Shown here: piece after piece, positions 8,216-16,635 of the stretch
Numbering within the stretch: position 1 is the first letter of the stretch
Layout of the letters: every line of letters starts with the position of its first letter
From: Chloroflexota bacterium
Lineage (GTDB): Bacteria > Chloroflexota > UBA4733
Assembly: GCA_023381895.1 (NCBI GenBank)
Contig: JAMCTA010000085.1
Span: 1-55,847 of the forward strand
Reading direction: 5' to 3'
Length of the DNA: 55,847 nt
Notes under the pieces: generated by a model
Database searches by the model: none
The model's input: the letters and a program-made list of their open reading frames with translations, nothing else
What the model was told of the DNA's origin: nothing
Made by a program: the position numbers and the translations under genes

Positions 8216-8373
8216 CTCTTATCTTGCGTATTTCTCCATAGCCACCGAGCGATCCGGTGACAGGACAACATACGCCGGAATTGGCACCGAGCAACGTTGC
8301 AGTCCAGGGCTACTGCAGCGTTCTGGTTGCCGGGCTTCGCAGGGCCGTACCCCTCCACCTCTCTTGATAAGAG
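8216..8373 (-). promoter_or_regulatory. SAM-I (S-box) riboswitch aptamer
   Basis: All conserved blocks of the SAM-I aptamer are readable on the minus strand. P1 is CTCTTATC (plus 8366-8373) paired with GATAAGAG (plus 8216-8223). AGAGAGGTGGAGGG and GCCCGGCAACC follow, then a P3 hairpin (TGCAGT/ACTGCA), GGTGCCAATTCC, and a P4 hairpin (CACCG/CGGTG) followed by GGAGAAATACG. It lies 114 bases upstream of the ThrC-like gene and points at it. No U-tract terminator is evident between aptamer and gene, so the expression platform may act on translation. Expected behaviour is to switch the operon off when SAM is plentiful. Confidence 0.96.
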
Positions 8374-8530
8374 ACTGGCGTTTCTTTGATTGTGGCTGCA
8401 ATCCTAGCACTGGGCACTGGGTCACGTCAACAGGACCCGCTGGGAAAAATCTGATCGCCATGCGCACAGCAGCCACTCGGCACACTGCCCCTGCGACCAC
8501 ATGCCACTATCTAAATCAAACCAGAATAGC

Positions 8531-8627
8531 GTTGCGAAGGAGACCCTCACCCCCTGCCCCTCCCCCAAGCTTGGGGGAGGGGTGGCGAGCCTTGGTGAGC
8601 CGGGGTGAGGGCCTCGCCTTTCGTAAC
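8531..8627. repeat. large imperfect inverted repeat
   Basis: A 97-base element whose two ends are related: GTTGCGAAGG-AGACCCTCACCCC on the left and the reverse complement of GGGGTGAGGGCCTCGCCTTTCGTAAC on the right. The core is the perfect palindrome CCCCTCCCCCAAGCTTGGGGGAGGGG (8557-8582 region). Such C/G-tract hairpins occur as dispersed intergenic repeats in many bacteria. It could be a small non-autonomous mobile element or a transcription barrier between the SAM-riboswitch operon and the molybdoenzyme operon. No target-site duplication was identified. Confidence 0.75.
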
Positions 8628-9127
8628 ACCACCGTGGAAGGATTTAGGCCTCCATCATCCTCAGAAACTCTTGATCCCCGCTGACACGGGCGGCAGTGCC
8701 GCGAGGGAAGCGCCGTCCGGTGCGTCAGCACACCGGGCGCCGGATTTGTGCAGACGGACAAGTGAGTTACGAGAGGGTGATAGACCAGCCTGTCCTGTCA
8801 TCGACTGACAGGTGCTCAGAGCATTGAGATTGAGTGTAGATGAGGTTCTTACACCGTCCCGCGAGGATCAGTGCAGCTTATTCCAGGGCCTATTAACGTG
8901 GCGTTTACCTGTAGTCACCGTTGCCTTGACCTTCTGCGTATAGCGTATGGGGATGTGCTGGCCTTGAGACGAGCACAAGAGAGGGGTGGCCTCTGCCTCG
9001 TGACAGGGTGCCCTAACGCGTTGAATCGCGGGAATGATGCCCGCTTGGGAAGAGTCGGTACTAGAGACGGCTGAGGTGACACGACACCGGGGCCCCGACA
9101 AGGCAAACGCAGACAGGAGAGCGGCAC
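8628..9127. other. non-coding leader region of the molybdoenzyme operon
   Basis: Five hundred bases with no convincing gene in either direction. It contains short hairpins (CCTGTC/GACAGG at about 8792-8813 and CCGGTG/CACCGG near 8715) and ends with AGGAG 9 bases before the iron-sulfur subunit. A TTGACC at about 8926 has no good partner -10. I recognise no known riboswitch here. Confidence 0.5.
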
Positions 9128-10171
9128 ATGTCGACTACTACGGGTACCACCGGCACAGGCGGCAGCGAAGCAGCGGAGGAGAAGGCTGAGCGCCCCGGAG
9201 GAGTGGCAAGGTTGGGCTCGAAGGTGAAAGTGAGCCGGGCCGCCTTCCTCGTTAGTGCTCTCGCAGCCGCCAGCGCAGTAACAACAGAGCGCCCCACCCC
9301 TGCCTTGGCCGGCACCTCCGGTTCCCCGCAGCGGTCGCAGACACCGGGGACCGCCGAGTGGGAGCAATGGGATAGCATCCTCAATCCCGATCACCTGCCC
9401 GTCTTCTACGATCATTTCGAGCAGATCGAGGCCACGAAGCCCGCTCACCACTGGGTGATGGTCATAGACTTACGCAAGTGTATCGGCTGCCAAGCCTGTA
9501 CCGTCGCCTGTAAGAGTGAAAATCAGGTGCCTCTAGGGAGCTTCCGTACCTGGGTGGACGTTTCTCAGATCGGGCAGACCGTCCCCGCACGCGGGGGCGA
9601 GACAGTCACTGAATCGGGCACGTACCAGCAACACATCAAGGTGCTCAATATTCCCAAGCTGTGCAACCACTGTGATAATCCACCGTGCGTGGAGGTGTGC
9701 CCGGTCAAGGCGACCTTCAAACGGGCAGACGGCCTGGTGCTGGTCGATCCGCGGCTGTGCATCGGTTGCGGTACCTGTGTCAACGCCTGCCCGTACGGCG
9801 CCAGGTATATCAATCCCATCTCGCATACGGCTGACAAATGTACTTTGTGCGTCGAGCGCATCGATCGGGGGCTCTTGCCAGCCTGCGTTACCAGCTGCGT
9901 TGGGCACGCACGCATCTTTGGTGACCTCAATGACCCGACCAGCGAGGTTTCGCAGCTCATCAGCCAGTATCAGGTGCAAGTACGCAAGCCGGAGATGGGC
10001 ACCGATCCGCAGGTCTTCTACGTTGGTCTCAACGGAACGCTCGGAGTGCTCGACGATCCGGCAATCCAGCACCTCGTCTATACCTACACGATGAACACTA
10101 ACTCAACGGCCTACCGGCAACTGGCCGGCTCCGCAGCGCCGGCAGGGACCACGCCTACTCGCGAGCAGTAA
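9128..10171 (+). CDS. 4Fe-4S electron-transfer subunit of a Psr/Phs/Ttr-type molybdoenzyme
   Basis: 347 residues. Four ferredoxin-type cysteine clusters are visible, starting with C118/C121/C124/C128, then CNHCDNPPCVEVCP, CIGCGTCVNACP and CTLCVERIDRGLLPACVTSC, the arrangement of DmsB/PsrB/TtrB. It passes electrons between the NrfD-type membrane subunit and the catalytic subunit on the outer face of the membrane. The N-terminus has an export signal with a hydrophobic stretch (38-51), but the Tat motif reads SRAAFL, with only one Arg. ATG with AGGAG upstream; first gene of a four-gene operon. Confidence 0.93.
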   Translation: MSTTTGTTGTGGSEAAEEKAERPGGVARLGSKVKVSRAAFLVSALAAASAVTTERPTPALAGTSGSPQRSQTPGTAEWEQWDSILNPDHLPVFYDHFEQIEATKPAHHWVMVIDLRKCIGCQACTVACKSENQVPLGSFRTWVDVSQIGQTVPARGGETVTESGTYQQHIKVLNIPKLCNHCDNPPCVEVCPVKATFKRADGLVLVDPRLCIGCGTCVNACPYGARYINPISHTADKCTLCVERIDRGLLPACVTSCVGHARIFGDLNDPTSEVSQLISQYQVQVRKPEMGTDPQVFYVGLNGTLGVLDDPAIQHLVYTYTMNTNSTAYRQLAGSAAPAGTTPTREQ

Positions 10172-10194
10172 TCTCAGGCAGACAGGAGAGAGAT

Positions 10195-11403
10195 GTGGGT
10201 CTCGAGCAAGTCTACTGGACGCTTCCTATCGTCGCGTATCCCTTCATTTCCGGGCTCATCGCCGGTTCCTTCATCGTAGGAACGCTGTCGAGAGTTTTTC
10301 GGGCGAGACAGTACGAGCCGCTGGCAAAGCTGTCTCTCCTTATTACCCTGGCGTTTCTGCTCTTCGCCGCAGTTGGTCCTGAGGCCGACGCCCAGCAGCC
10401 GTCCCGTTGGTGGGAGCTATTTGTGCGCCCCCACATTCCTGCTGCACCAATGGGCTTGTTCACGCTGATCTGGGTGACCTACTTGATCGTCGTGCTCATC
10501 GAGATCTTTCTGGCCTTCCGTCCCGCGCATGTGCAGCTGGCCGCGGTCACTCCGGGCTGGCGGGGCGGATTGTACCGTCTCTTCGCGGGCGGCATGCGCG
10601 ATCTGTCCGCCGCACGCCTCCGCCGCGACAATCGCCTGCTGACCGGCCTTGCCATCTTTGGCATTGTACTGGCGTTTGCCTTCCACGGTTACATCGGCTT
10701 TATCTTCGGCGCCATCAAGGCCCGGCCGCTCTGGAGCAGCCCACTCATGATGCCCCTGTTTATCGTCTCTGCTATCCTCTCCGGAATCGCCTTGATGATC
10801 GTGGCCTATACGGTCATCTCTCGCCTCCTTTCCGCGACCGGCAAGGTGGACCGCGGCATCGTTGCGGGACTCTCCTGGTTGATGATGTGGGTCATCCTCG
10901 TCGACCTGTTCCTTGATCTGGTCGAACTGCTGAATACCGCCCCAAGCAGCTACTCCAGCCTGAGCGTCAACGAAGGATTCACCAGCATCTTCCTGGGCAA
11001 CCTTCCGCAGGCGGTGTTCGGCTACTGGATCGGCCAGCTCGGTCTGCTGGTGGTAGCGCTACTGTTGACCTGGATTCCGCGTGTGCGACGGTCGCCACTT
11101 TGGGCCTCGATCACGGCGCTCATAGCGTTGGTCAGCGTCTGGTTCATGCGCTTCAATACGGTTATCGGCGGGCAGATTCAGCCGAAAGTATCTCAAGGTT
11201 TGATCCTCTATACCCCGACTGTACTTGGCCGCGGCTCGATCCAGGTCGTGTTTGGTCTGTTCATGCTGATCGCGTTCGTCCTGCTTGCTCTGCTGTTTCT
11301 TCTCCCGTGGGATGACGAGGCTACGGCGCAGCGCCTCACGCTTGCGCAGCAGTCACGTGGAAGCTCCACCACGGTTTTAGCTTCAGAGGAAGGAAAGCCC
11401 TAA
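10195..11403 (+). CDS. nrfD: NrfD/PsrC-family quinol-interacting membrane subunit
   Basis: 402 residues with about ten hydrophobic membrane segments. NrfD/PsrC proteins anchor the complex in the cytoplasmic membrane and exchange electrons with the menaquinone pool. It begins at GTG 10195 with AGGAG 8 bases upstream; the overlapping ATG at 10193 is in another frame. The stop TAA is immediately followed by the ATG of the catalytic subunit, so the genes are translated together. The family call rests on the membrane topology and on its position between the 4Fe-4S and Mo subunits. Confidence 0.9.
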   Translation: MGLEQVYWTLPIVAYPFISGLIAGSFIVGTLSRVFRARQYEPLAKLSLLITLAFLLFAAVGPEADAQQPSRWWELFVRPHIPAAPMGLFTLIWVTYLIVVLIEIFLAFRPAHVQLAAVTPGWRGGLYRLFAGGMRDLSAARLRRDNRLLTGLAIFGIVLAFAFHGYIGFIFGAIKARPLWSSPLMMPLFIVSAILSGIALMIVAYTVISRLLSATGKVDRGIVAGLSWLMMWVILVDLFLDLVELLNTAPSSYSSLSVNEGFTSIFLGNLPQAVFGYWIGQLGLLVVALLLTWIPRVRRSPLWASITALIALVSVWFMRFNTVIGGQIQPKVSQGLILYTPTVLGRGSIQVVFGLFMLIAFVLLALLFLLPWDDEATAQRLTLAQQSRGSSTTVLASEEGKP

Positions 11404-14400
11404 ATGGTGGCTCAGATCTCGCGCGCGACGTTTCTCAAGGGAGTGGCTCTTGGTGGGACGCTCCTTGGAGGTCTGTGGGGCTCGCTACCCTGGTTGCCCG
11501 ACGTCTTTCACCGGCGCGGTTCCTACGTCTTCCCGGCTCGCTTGGAGACGTCGCCGGACGTCGAGGTGAGCTACTCCGTTTGCCGCATGTGCCACTCCGA
11601 CTGCGGCCTGGAAGCCCGCGTCTTCAATCACAGGCTGATCAAGCTCGACGGCAACCCTTACCACCCCAACACGACCGAACCACAGCTGGACTACGAGACG
11701 GCTCCTACGAACGCTCTGACCGTCACTGTCCCCCACACGCTGTGCGCGCGCGGCCAGGCTGGACAGCAGATTCTTTACGATCCCTACCGCATCCTGCGCC
11801 CGCTCAAGCGGACCGGTCCCCGTGGCTCCAACCAGTTCAAGACGATCACCTGGGAGCAACTGATCGATGAGACGGTGAACGGCGGGCAACTCTTCAAAGA
11901 CGTGCCGGGCGAGGAGCAGCGCTCGGTCGAGGGCTTCAAAGCGCTGTGGAATAATGGTCAAGGACGCTTTAGCCCGGCTGATCCAGCGCACCCGGACATG
12001 GGGCCACGGACCAACCAGCTCGTGATCTATTGGGGGCGGGCGGAGCCGGGACAGAACAACTTCATCGGTCGTTTTGCCTCGGCCTTCGGTACCGTCAATG
12101 CCCTTCCTCACGTCGGCATCTGCGAGCTGAACCATCACGTCGCAACGCAGCAATCGCTCAACGGCGCCGTAGCCATGCTCAAGCCCGACATCGTCAACGC
12201 GGAGTTTATCGTGTGGTTTGGCGCTGGTATTTACACCGCCAACTTCCCGATGCAGACGCTCGCCCGCAAGGTGGCCGAGTCCTCGGCCACAGGCCGGCTC
12301 AAATTCGTACTCGTGGACGTCGCGGCCACTGCCGCTGTTGCCCATGCCGATCGCTTCATCACGGTCCGTCCCGGAGGAGACGGTGCGCTCGCGATGGGCA
12401 TGATCCGCTGGATGCTCGAGCATGGCCGCTATGACGCGCAGTTCTTGGCCCGAACGACCTTCAAGGCAGCCGGCGAGGCCGGCTACCCCAACTACACCAA
12501 TGCGGCCTACCTCGTGATCGTCGACCCGCAGCATCCGCACGCGTTCAAATTTGCCCGCGCCGCTGATCTGCACCTTGCCGAGGCGACGTCGCCGGACGCC
12601 GGCAAGCTCGTCGTGCTTGATCCGCGTGGACAGCCACACATCTATGATCAGGTCACCGAGGGGCTGTTGTGGCCGCACGGTGCCCTCAACACCGACCCAG
12701 TGGTCGTGGCCGGCGTTCCCCTGCAGACCGCCCTGCAGATCCTCTACGAGGCTGCGAAGGAGCATTCGCTCACCGAGTACGCGCAGCTAGCCGGTGTTGC
12801 AGAGCACGTCATCTCAGAACTCGCCGACGAGTTCACGCGCCATGGCCACAAGGCCGTAGCAGATTTCTACCGTGGACCGGCCATGCACACCAACGGCTTC
12901 TACGCCGGGCGTGCTATCTTGACGCTCAACTTCCTTGTCGGCAACGTGGACTGGGCCGGTGGCTCCATGGCCGGCGGTGGCACGGCCGATTGGATGGGAT
13001 CGACGCCAGGGTCTCCCTATAATCTCACCAAGTGGCCAAATCAGCCGGCCCAGATTCCTCACGGGGTCAAGATCTCACGCGAAGGAACGGCCTACGAGGA
13101 CACGAGCTATTACAAAGGCGCTGTCGCGGCTGGCCGGTCACCATTCCCAGCCAAGCGCCCTTGGTTCCCCCTTGGCTTTGGGATTTGGCATGAGATCTTC
13201 GCCGGGATCTGGCACCAGTATCCCTATCCGGCGAAGATCGTTTTCCAGCACATGGCCAATCCTGCTTACTCCGCGCCGCCGGGAATGAGCGGTCATCACG
13301 ACGAAAGCCTGCCGTGGTTCCGGATGATCAAGAACCTTGAGAAGGTGCCGCTGTTCATCACCGACGACATCATCCTTTCTGAAACCGCCGCCTATGCTGA
13401 CTACATCATTCCGGACACCACGTACCTGGAAGCGTGGGGCATGATTCCAGGTTATCCCACGACGCCGACGGCGGTGATCGGAGTACGCCAGCCGGTTGTC
13501 GAGCCTCTTACGGGACGGACACCCGACGGCCGGGTGATGTGTTTCGAGACCTACTTCATCGACGTGGCCGAGCGACTGGGACTTCCGGGTTTCGGGAAGA
13601 ATGCCTTCCTGGAGGGTGGAGCGCTCCAGCGCCGGGAAGATTACTATTTGAAGATGGTGGCGAACATCGCCTACGATCACGATCACTTCCTGACTCTTGG
13701 TAGCGACGGCTATGCCACGAAACAAGGTCCAGTCCCGGACGGTGGGACCGCCGAGCTGCAGGCGATCGCGCGGTGGCATACACCATTTCAGTCAGCTCTT
13801 AGCGATGCCCAGTGGCGGAAAGTCGCCTATGTCATGGCACGCGGCGGACGCTTTGAGAACTATGCGCTGGCCTACCAGCGCCCTCGCTTCTGGGGGACGC
13901 AGGCTGGTTGGCTCACACACCGCTATGGCAGCGCCACCAACTTCCTCCAGATCTATAGCGAGCGTGTGGCCATGACACACAATGCCCTCACGGGTGAGCG
14001 GTTTCTTGGGATGGCACGCTACGTTCCCGAGCAGACGATGAAGGGCCACCTCTTGGCTGCGTTGCAGCCTGCCGCCGAGTATCCGCTCTACCTCTCTACC
14101 TACAAGCTTCCGATTCACTCGAAAGCCAAGACCATGGCAAGCCCCTGGCTGCGTGAGCTCCTTCCGGAGTCGTTTGTCGAGCTTAACGACTCCGATGCGT
14201 CGCGGCTCGGTATCCGGGATGGCGACCACGTGCGCGTGTCTTCGCTTCACTATCCCCGGGGAATCGCTGGGAGAGCCCGGATTATGCCAGGCGTACGGCC
14301 CGGCGTGGTAACGTTCACTAACTCCTTCGGGCACTGGCAGTATGGCTCGGGCACGTGGCTGGTAGACGGCAAGACGCAGCACGGCGACGAGGCCCGCAAC

Positions 14401-14538
14401 ACTCCGGTTCGCCTCAATGCCGTGATGCTGCTCGACCCGGACATGCTCGACGCGACGGGTTGGGGAACGTGTTTGGAGGATCCGGTCGGCGGCGGCGCCG
14501 CGTACTTCGACACGCGTGTCAAGCTCACCAAGCTCTAA
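11404..14538 (+). CDS. Molybdopterin (bis-MGD) oxidoreductase catalytic subunit, Psr/Phs/Ttr-like
   Basis: 1044 residues, longer than PsrA/PhsA (about 750) and close to tetrathionate reductase TtrA. The N-terminal [4Fe-4S] motif is C60-x2-C63-x3-C67 ... C114; the likely Mo ligand is C240 in GICELNHH; a C-terminal molydopterin-dinucleotide-binding domain follows (LNDSDASRLGIRDGD). The signal peptide motif is SRATFLKG, again with Ala in place of the second Arg. The 1044-residue length and CELNHH suggest a sulfur-oxyanion or related reductase, but the electron acceptor cannot be fixed from sequence alone. ATG follows GAGGAAGGAAAG. Confidence 0.9.
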   Translation: MVAQISRATFLKGVALGGTLLGGLWGSLPWLPDVFHRRGSYVFPARLETSPDVEVSYSVCRMCHSDCGLEARVFNHRLIKLDGNPYHPNTTEPQLDYETAPTNALTVTVPHTLCARGQAGQQILYDPYRILRPLKRTGPRGSNQFKTITWEQLIDETVNGGQLFKDVPGEEQRSVEGFKALWNNGQGRFSPADPAHPDMGPRTNQLVIYWGRAEPGQNNFIGRFASAFGTVNALPHVGICELNHHVATQQSLNGAVAMLKPDIVNAEFIVWFGAGIYTANFPMQTLARKVAESSATGRLKFVLVDVAATAAVAHADRFITVRPGGDGALAMGMIRWMLEHGRYDAQFLARTTFKAAGEAGYPNYTNAAYLVIVDPQHPHAFKFARAADLHLAEATSPDAGKLVVLDPRGQPHIYDQVTEGLLWPHGALNTDPVVVAGVPLQTALQILYEAAKEHSLTEYAQLAGVAEHVISELADEFTRHGHKAVADFYRGPAMHTNGFYAGRAILTLNFLVGNVDWAGGSMAGGGTADWMGSTPGSPYNLTKWPNQPAQIPHGVKISREGTAYEDTSYYKGAVAAGRSPFPAKRPWFPLGFGIWHEIFAGIWHQYPYPAKIVFQHMANPAYSAPPGMSGHHDESLPWFRMIKNLEKVPLFITDDIILSETAAYADYIIPDTTYLEAWGMIPGYPTTPTAVIGVRQPVVEPLTGRTPDGRVMCFETYFIDVAERLGLPGFGKNAFLEGGALQRREDYYLKMVANIAYDHDHFLTLGSDGYATKQGPVPDGGTAELQAIARWHTPFQSALSDAQWRKVAYVMARGGRFENYALAYQRPRFWGTQAGWLTHRYGSATNFLQIYSERVAMTHNALTGERFLGMARYVPEQTMKGHLLAALQPAAEYPLYLSTYKLPIHSKAKTMASPWLRELLPESFVELNDSDASRLGIRDGDHVRVSSLHYPRGIAGRARIMPGVRPGVVTFTNSFGHWQYGSGTWLVDGKTQHGDEARNTPVRLNAVMLLDPDMLDATGWGTCLEDPVGGGAAYFDTRVKLTKL

Positions 14539-14572
14539 CGACGGCCCCATAGCACTCAAGGAAAGGACCGTG

Positions 14573-15352
14573 ATGACAGCGAATTACCATTCTATCGAGC
14601 CAGCGACAGCGGTCGCCACGGGTGAGGCCATCTGGACCGCGCGCAGCCGCTGGTATGCGCTCTTCGCGTCGGTCTTCGCCGCGCCGTATGCCGGCGCGAC
14701 TCTAAGCCAAGTGCTCGCCCTACCCATCGTCCCCGCACTGCGCGAATTCGACACTGATGGACGGCTCACAGCTCGCTGGCAAGAGGTCCTGACTGGGTAC
14801 CAAGTCCTTGGCGCCGACACCTTCGCAGTACAGTTGACAGCGGAATTTGATCGCCTCTTCCTCGTCCCTATGCCAGGGGTGATGGTTTCCCTGGCCGCGA
14901 CCGCCTACCTTACGCCCGAGCAGCAGCGTGAGGGGCGGGGAGCGTGGTTCGAGCAACTGTACCGCGGCCTCGGCTTCGACTGGCGCGAGTCTCTGGCTGC
15001 ATTGCCTGGCAACGGTGTGTGGCCCGTAGAACCGGAGCACGCGTCGCTTATCCTTGCTGCCCTCGCCATTGTCTGCCAGGAGATCGCAGACCACTATGCC
15101 GACCAGCCGACCTGCTCCGACCTGCGCTGGATCCTACGCGAGACCGTTGCGAAAAGCAGTGACTGGCTCGAGACGTGTTTTGTGACGGTTGCTGGACGGA
15201 CTCGTGAGCCGTTCTACCAGCTTTTTGCGGAGGCCACGGCTGCCTTTCTCCGCACCGATACGGCGTACTGGGACGATGAGGGCCTGAGCGAGGATCTGAC
15301 TCCGGCGAGCGCTGACGATAGCGAAGTCGGGATACTCTTACAGTCATCTTGA
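14573..15352 (+). CDS. TorD/DmsD-family molybdoenzyme chaperone
   Basis: 259 residues, predicted all-alpha, cytoplasmic. It matches the TorD/NarJ-type redox enzyme maturation proteins in length, in its position at the end of the operon, and in motifs such as YALFASVFAAPY, LFLVPMPGVMVSLAATAYL, and the C-terminal PFYQLFAEATAAFL. Such proteins hold the catalytic subunit for Mo-cofactor insertion and Tat export. The frame is open from 14516, but ATG 14573 follows AAGGAAAGGA at proper spacing and avoids overlap with the upstream gene. Confidence 0.85.
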   Translation: MTANYHSIEPATAVATGEAIWTARSRWYALFASVFAAPYAGATLSQVLALPIVPALREFDTDGRLTARWQEVLTGYQVLGADTFAVQLTAEFDRLFLVPMPGVMVSLAATAYLTPEQQREGRGAWFEQLYRGLGFDWRESLAALPGNGVWPVEPEHASLILAALAIVCQEIADHYADQPTCSDLRWILRETVAKSSDWLETCFVTVAGRTREPFYQLFAEATAAFLRTDTAYWDDEGLSEDLTPASADDSEVGILLQSS

Positions 15353-15417
15353 AAAGTAGCGTTACTGACGCATCTGGAGACATCGCTGCCTACTCCCAGG
15401 CGAGTGGCTGTCGGTTG

Positions 15418-16419
15418 TCAGGCAAGCTGATCGAACTGTTCGGGAAGGATGCGATAGTGCAGAGGCTCGCCCTTGATGAAGCGTGCGGCTTCCTCTGCCA
15501 TCGCCCGCCCTTGGCGAGCATACGACTCCTGTGTCGCTCCAGCGATGTGTGGAGTGATGAGTACGTTCGGCAGCTGAAAGAACCGGCTGCCGGCCGGCAG
15601 TGGCTCGGTATCGAACACGTCGATAGCAGCGGCGAAGCGGCCGGTCTCCAGTTCGTGGAGTAGCGCTTGCTCGTCGAGCACCCAGGAGCGGGAGTTCTGG
15701 ATGAGCACAGCACCGGGTTGAATGAGCGCGAGTTGGGCAGAGCCGATCATGTGGTGAGTTTCGGGAGTCTTAGGGGCGTGAATGACGATCACGGTGCTGC
15801 CAGCAAAAAGCTCATCGAGAGCGATCTTGTCGGCACCAATCCCTGCTGCCCGCTCAGGAGAGAGGAAGGGATCGTAGACGCGTACGTGTGCGCCGAAAGC
15901 TTTGAGCAGACGGATGTGCCGCTGCGCCACATAGCCCGCCCCGACGAGACCCACGCGCTGAGCACCGAGGAGGTGGCCAGCGGTACCGATACGCTTGGCT
16001 TCGCCCCAGCTCCGACCCCCAGTAAGTGCAGTCTCGACCTGACGCAACTGCCGTAGCAGCGTGAGCTCAGTGAGGATGCAGAACTCGGCAACAGCATCGG
16101 CAATGATGGGAGCGGCGTGGGTCACTTGGATGCCGTGGGAGAAAACTGCTGGCGGCACAATACCACGGACGCTACCGGCGCAATGGCAGATCAGCTTGAG
16201 CCTCGGGGCGTGCGTGAGCCAGTTCTCTTGCAGAGTGGGTGTGCCCCATCCTGTCAGTAGGATCTCTGCCGTTTGCAGCGCCGTGGGCGCCGCGGCACCC
16301 ACGGCTTGGGTATCGCCACGGAGGCGAGTAATCTGCCCCAGCGTGTCCAGAAAGGCATCCGTCTCCTCCGTGATCATGGCCCGATAGCGGGCATTAGGGA
16401 TAACCGTCACGATGTGCAT
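15418..16419 (-). CDS. D-isomer specific 2-hydroxyacid dehydrogenase family protein
   Basis: 333 residues. The NAD-binding Rossmann motif is GLVGAGYVAQRHI, with Ala where the third Gly usually sits, followed by the acidic D in VYDPF. Catalytic residues are Arg in QNSRSW, Glu in DTEPLP and His in PHIAG. The family reduces 2-keto acids or oxidises D-2-hydroxyacids; the substrate is unknown. ATG preceded by AAGGTGG. It is divergent from the ROK regulator gene, with a tandem 9-base repeat over its translation start region, so that regulator may control it. Confidence 0.88.
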   Translation of the reverse strand: MHIVTVIPNARYRAMITEETDAFLDTLGQITRLRGDTQAVGAAAPTALQTAEILLTGWGTPTLQENWLTHAPRLKLICHCAGSVRGIVPPAVFSHGIQVTHAAPIIADAVAEFCILTELTLLRQLRQVETALTGGRSWGEAKRIGTAGHLLGAQRVGLVGAGYVAQRHIRLLKAFGAHVRVYDPFLSPERAAGIGADKIALDELFAGSTVIVIHAPKTPETHHMIGSAQLALIQPGAVLIQNSRSWVLDEQALLHELETGRFAAAIDVFDTEPLPAGSRFFQLPNVLITPHIAGATQESYARQGRAMAEEAARFIKGEPLHYRILPEQFDQLA

Positions 16420-16430
16420 CGACTACCACC

Positions 16431-16448
16431 TTAGCAAACTTAGCAAAG
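16431..16448. repeat. tandem 9-base repeat in the leader of the 2-hydroxyacid dehydrogenase
   Basis: TTAGCAAAC is followed directly by TTAGCAAAG on the plus strand. On the minus strand it reads CTTTGCTAAG-TTTGCTAAG and lies 11 bases upstream of the ATG, abutting the AAGGTGG ribosome binding site. It may be an operator or simply a duplication. Confidence 0.6.
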
Positions 16449-16601
16449 ATTGACCGATGTTGCAGATGTGCCGCGGTCTTACTCTGTACTCCGCACTCCG
16501 AACGGTGCCGGGGAATAATACGCCAAGTCCTTAGACGATATGCCCGCGCGACATCCCCATCAACGCGAGAATAGGACAAGAGTGCGCTGTCGCGATGCCG
16601 G

Positions 16602-16629
16602 TTGACCGCAGCGATGCGCTGCGTATACT
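16602..16629 (+). promoter_or_regulatory. promoter of the ROK regulator gene, implying a leaderless mRNA
   Basis: TTGACC (16602-16607), a 16-base spacer and TATACT (16624-16629) form a good sigma-70 promoter. Only six bases separate the -10 box from the GTG start at 16636, so transcription should begin at or next to the start codon, and no Shine-Dalgarno is present. Confidence 0.7.
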
Positions 16630-16635
16630 ACAAGC

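Noticed and set aside
8915..9451. Minus-strand frame across the molybdoenzyme leader
   Set aside because: Overlaps the start of the iron-sulfur subunit; Cys/Ser/Arg-rich composition with no family match and no RBS.
11485..12765. 426-codon minus-strand frame in the molybdoenzyme gene
   Set aside because: Antisense to a clear catalytic-subunit gene; no recognisable domains; typical of high-GC shadow frames.
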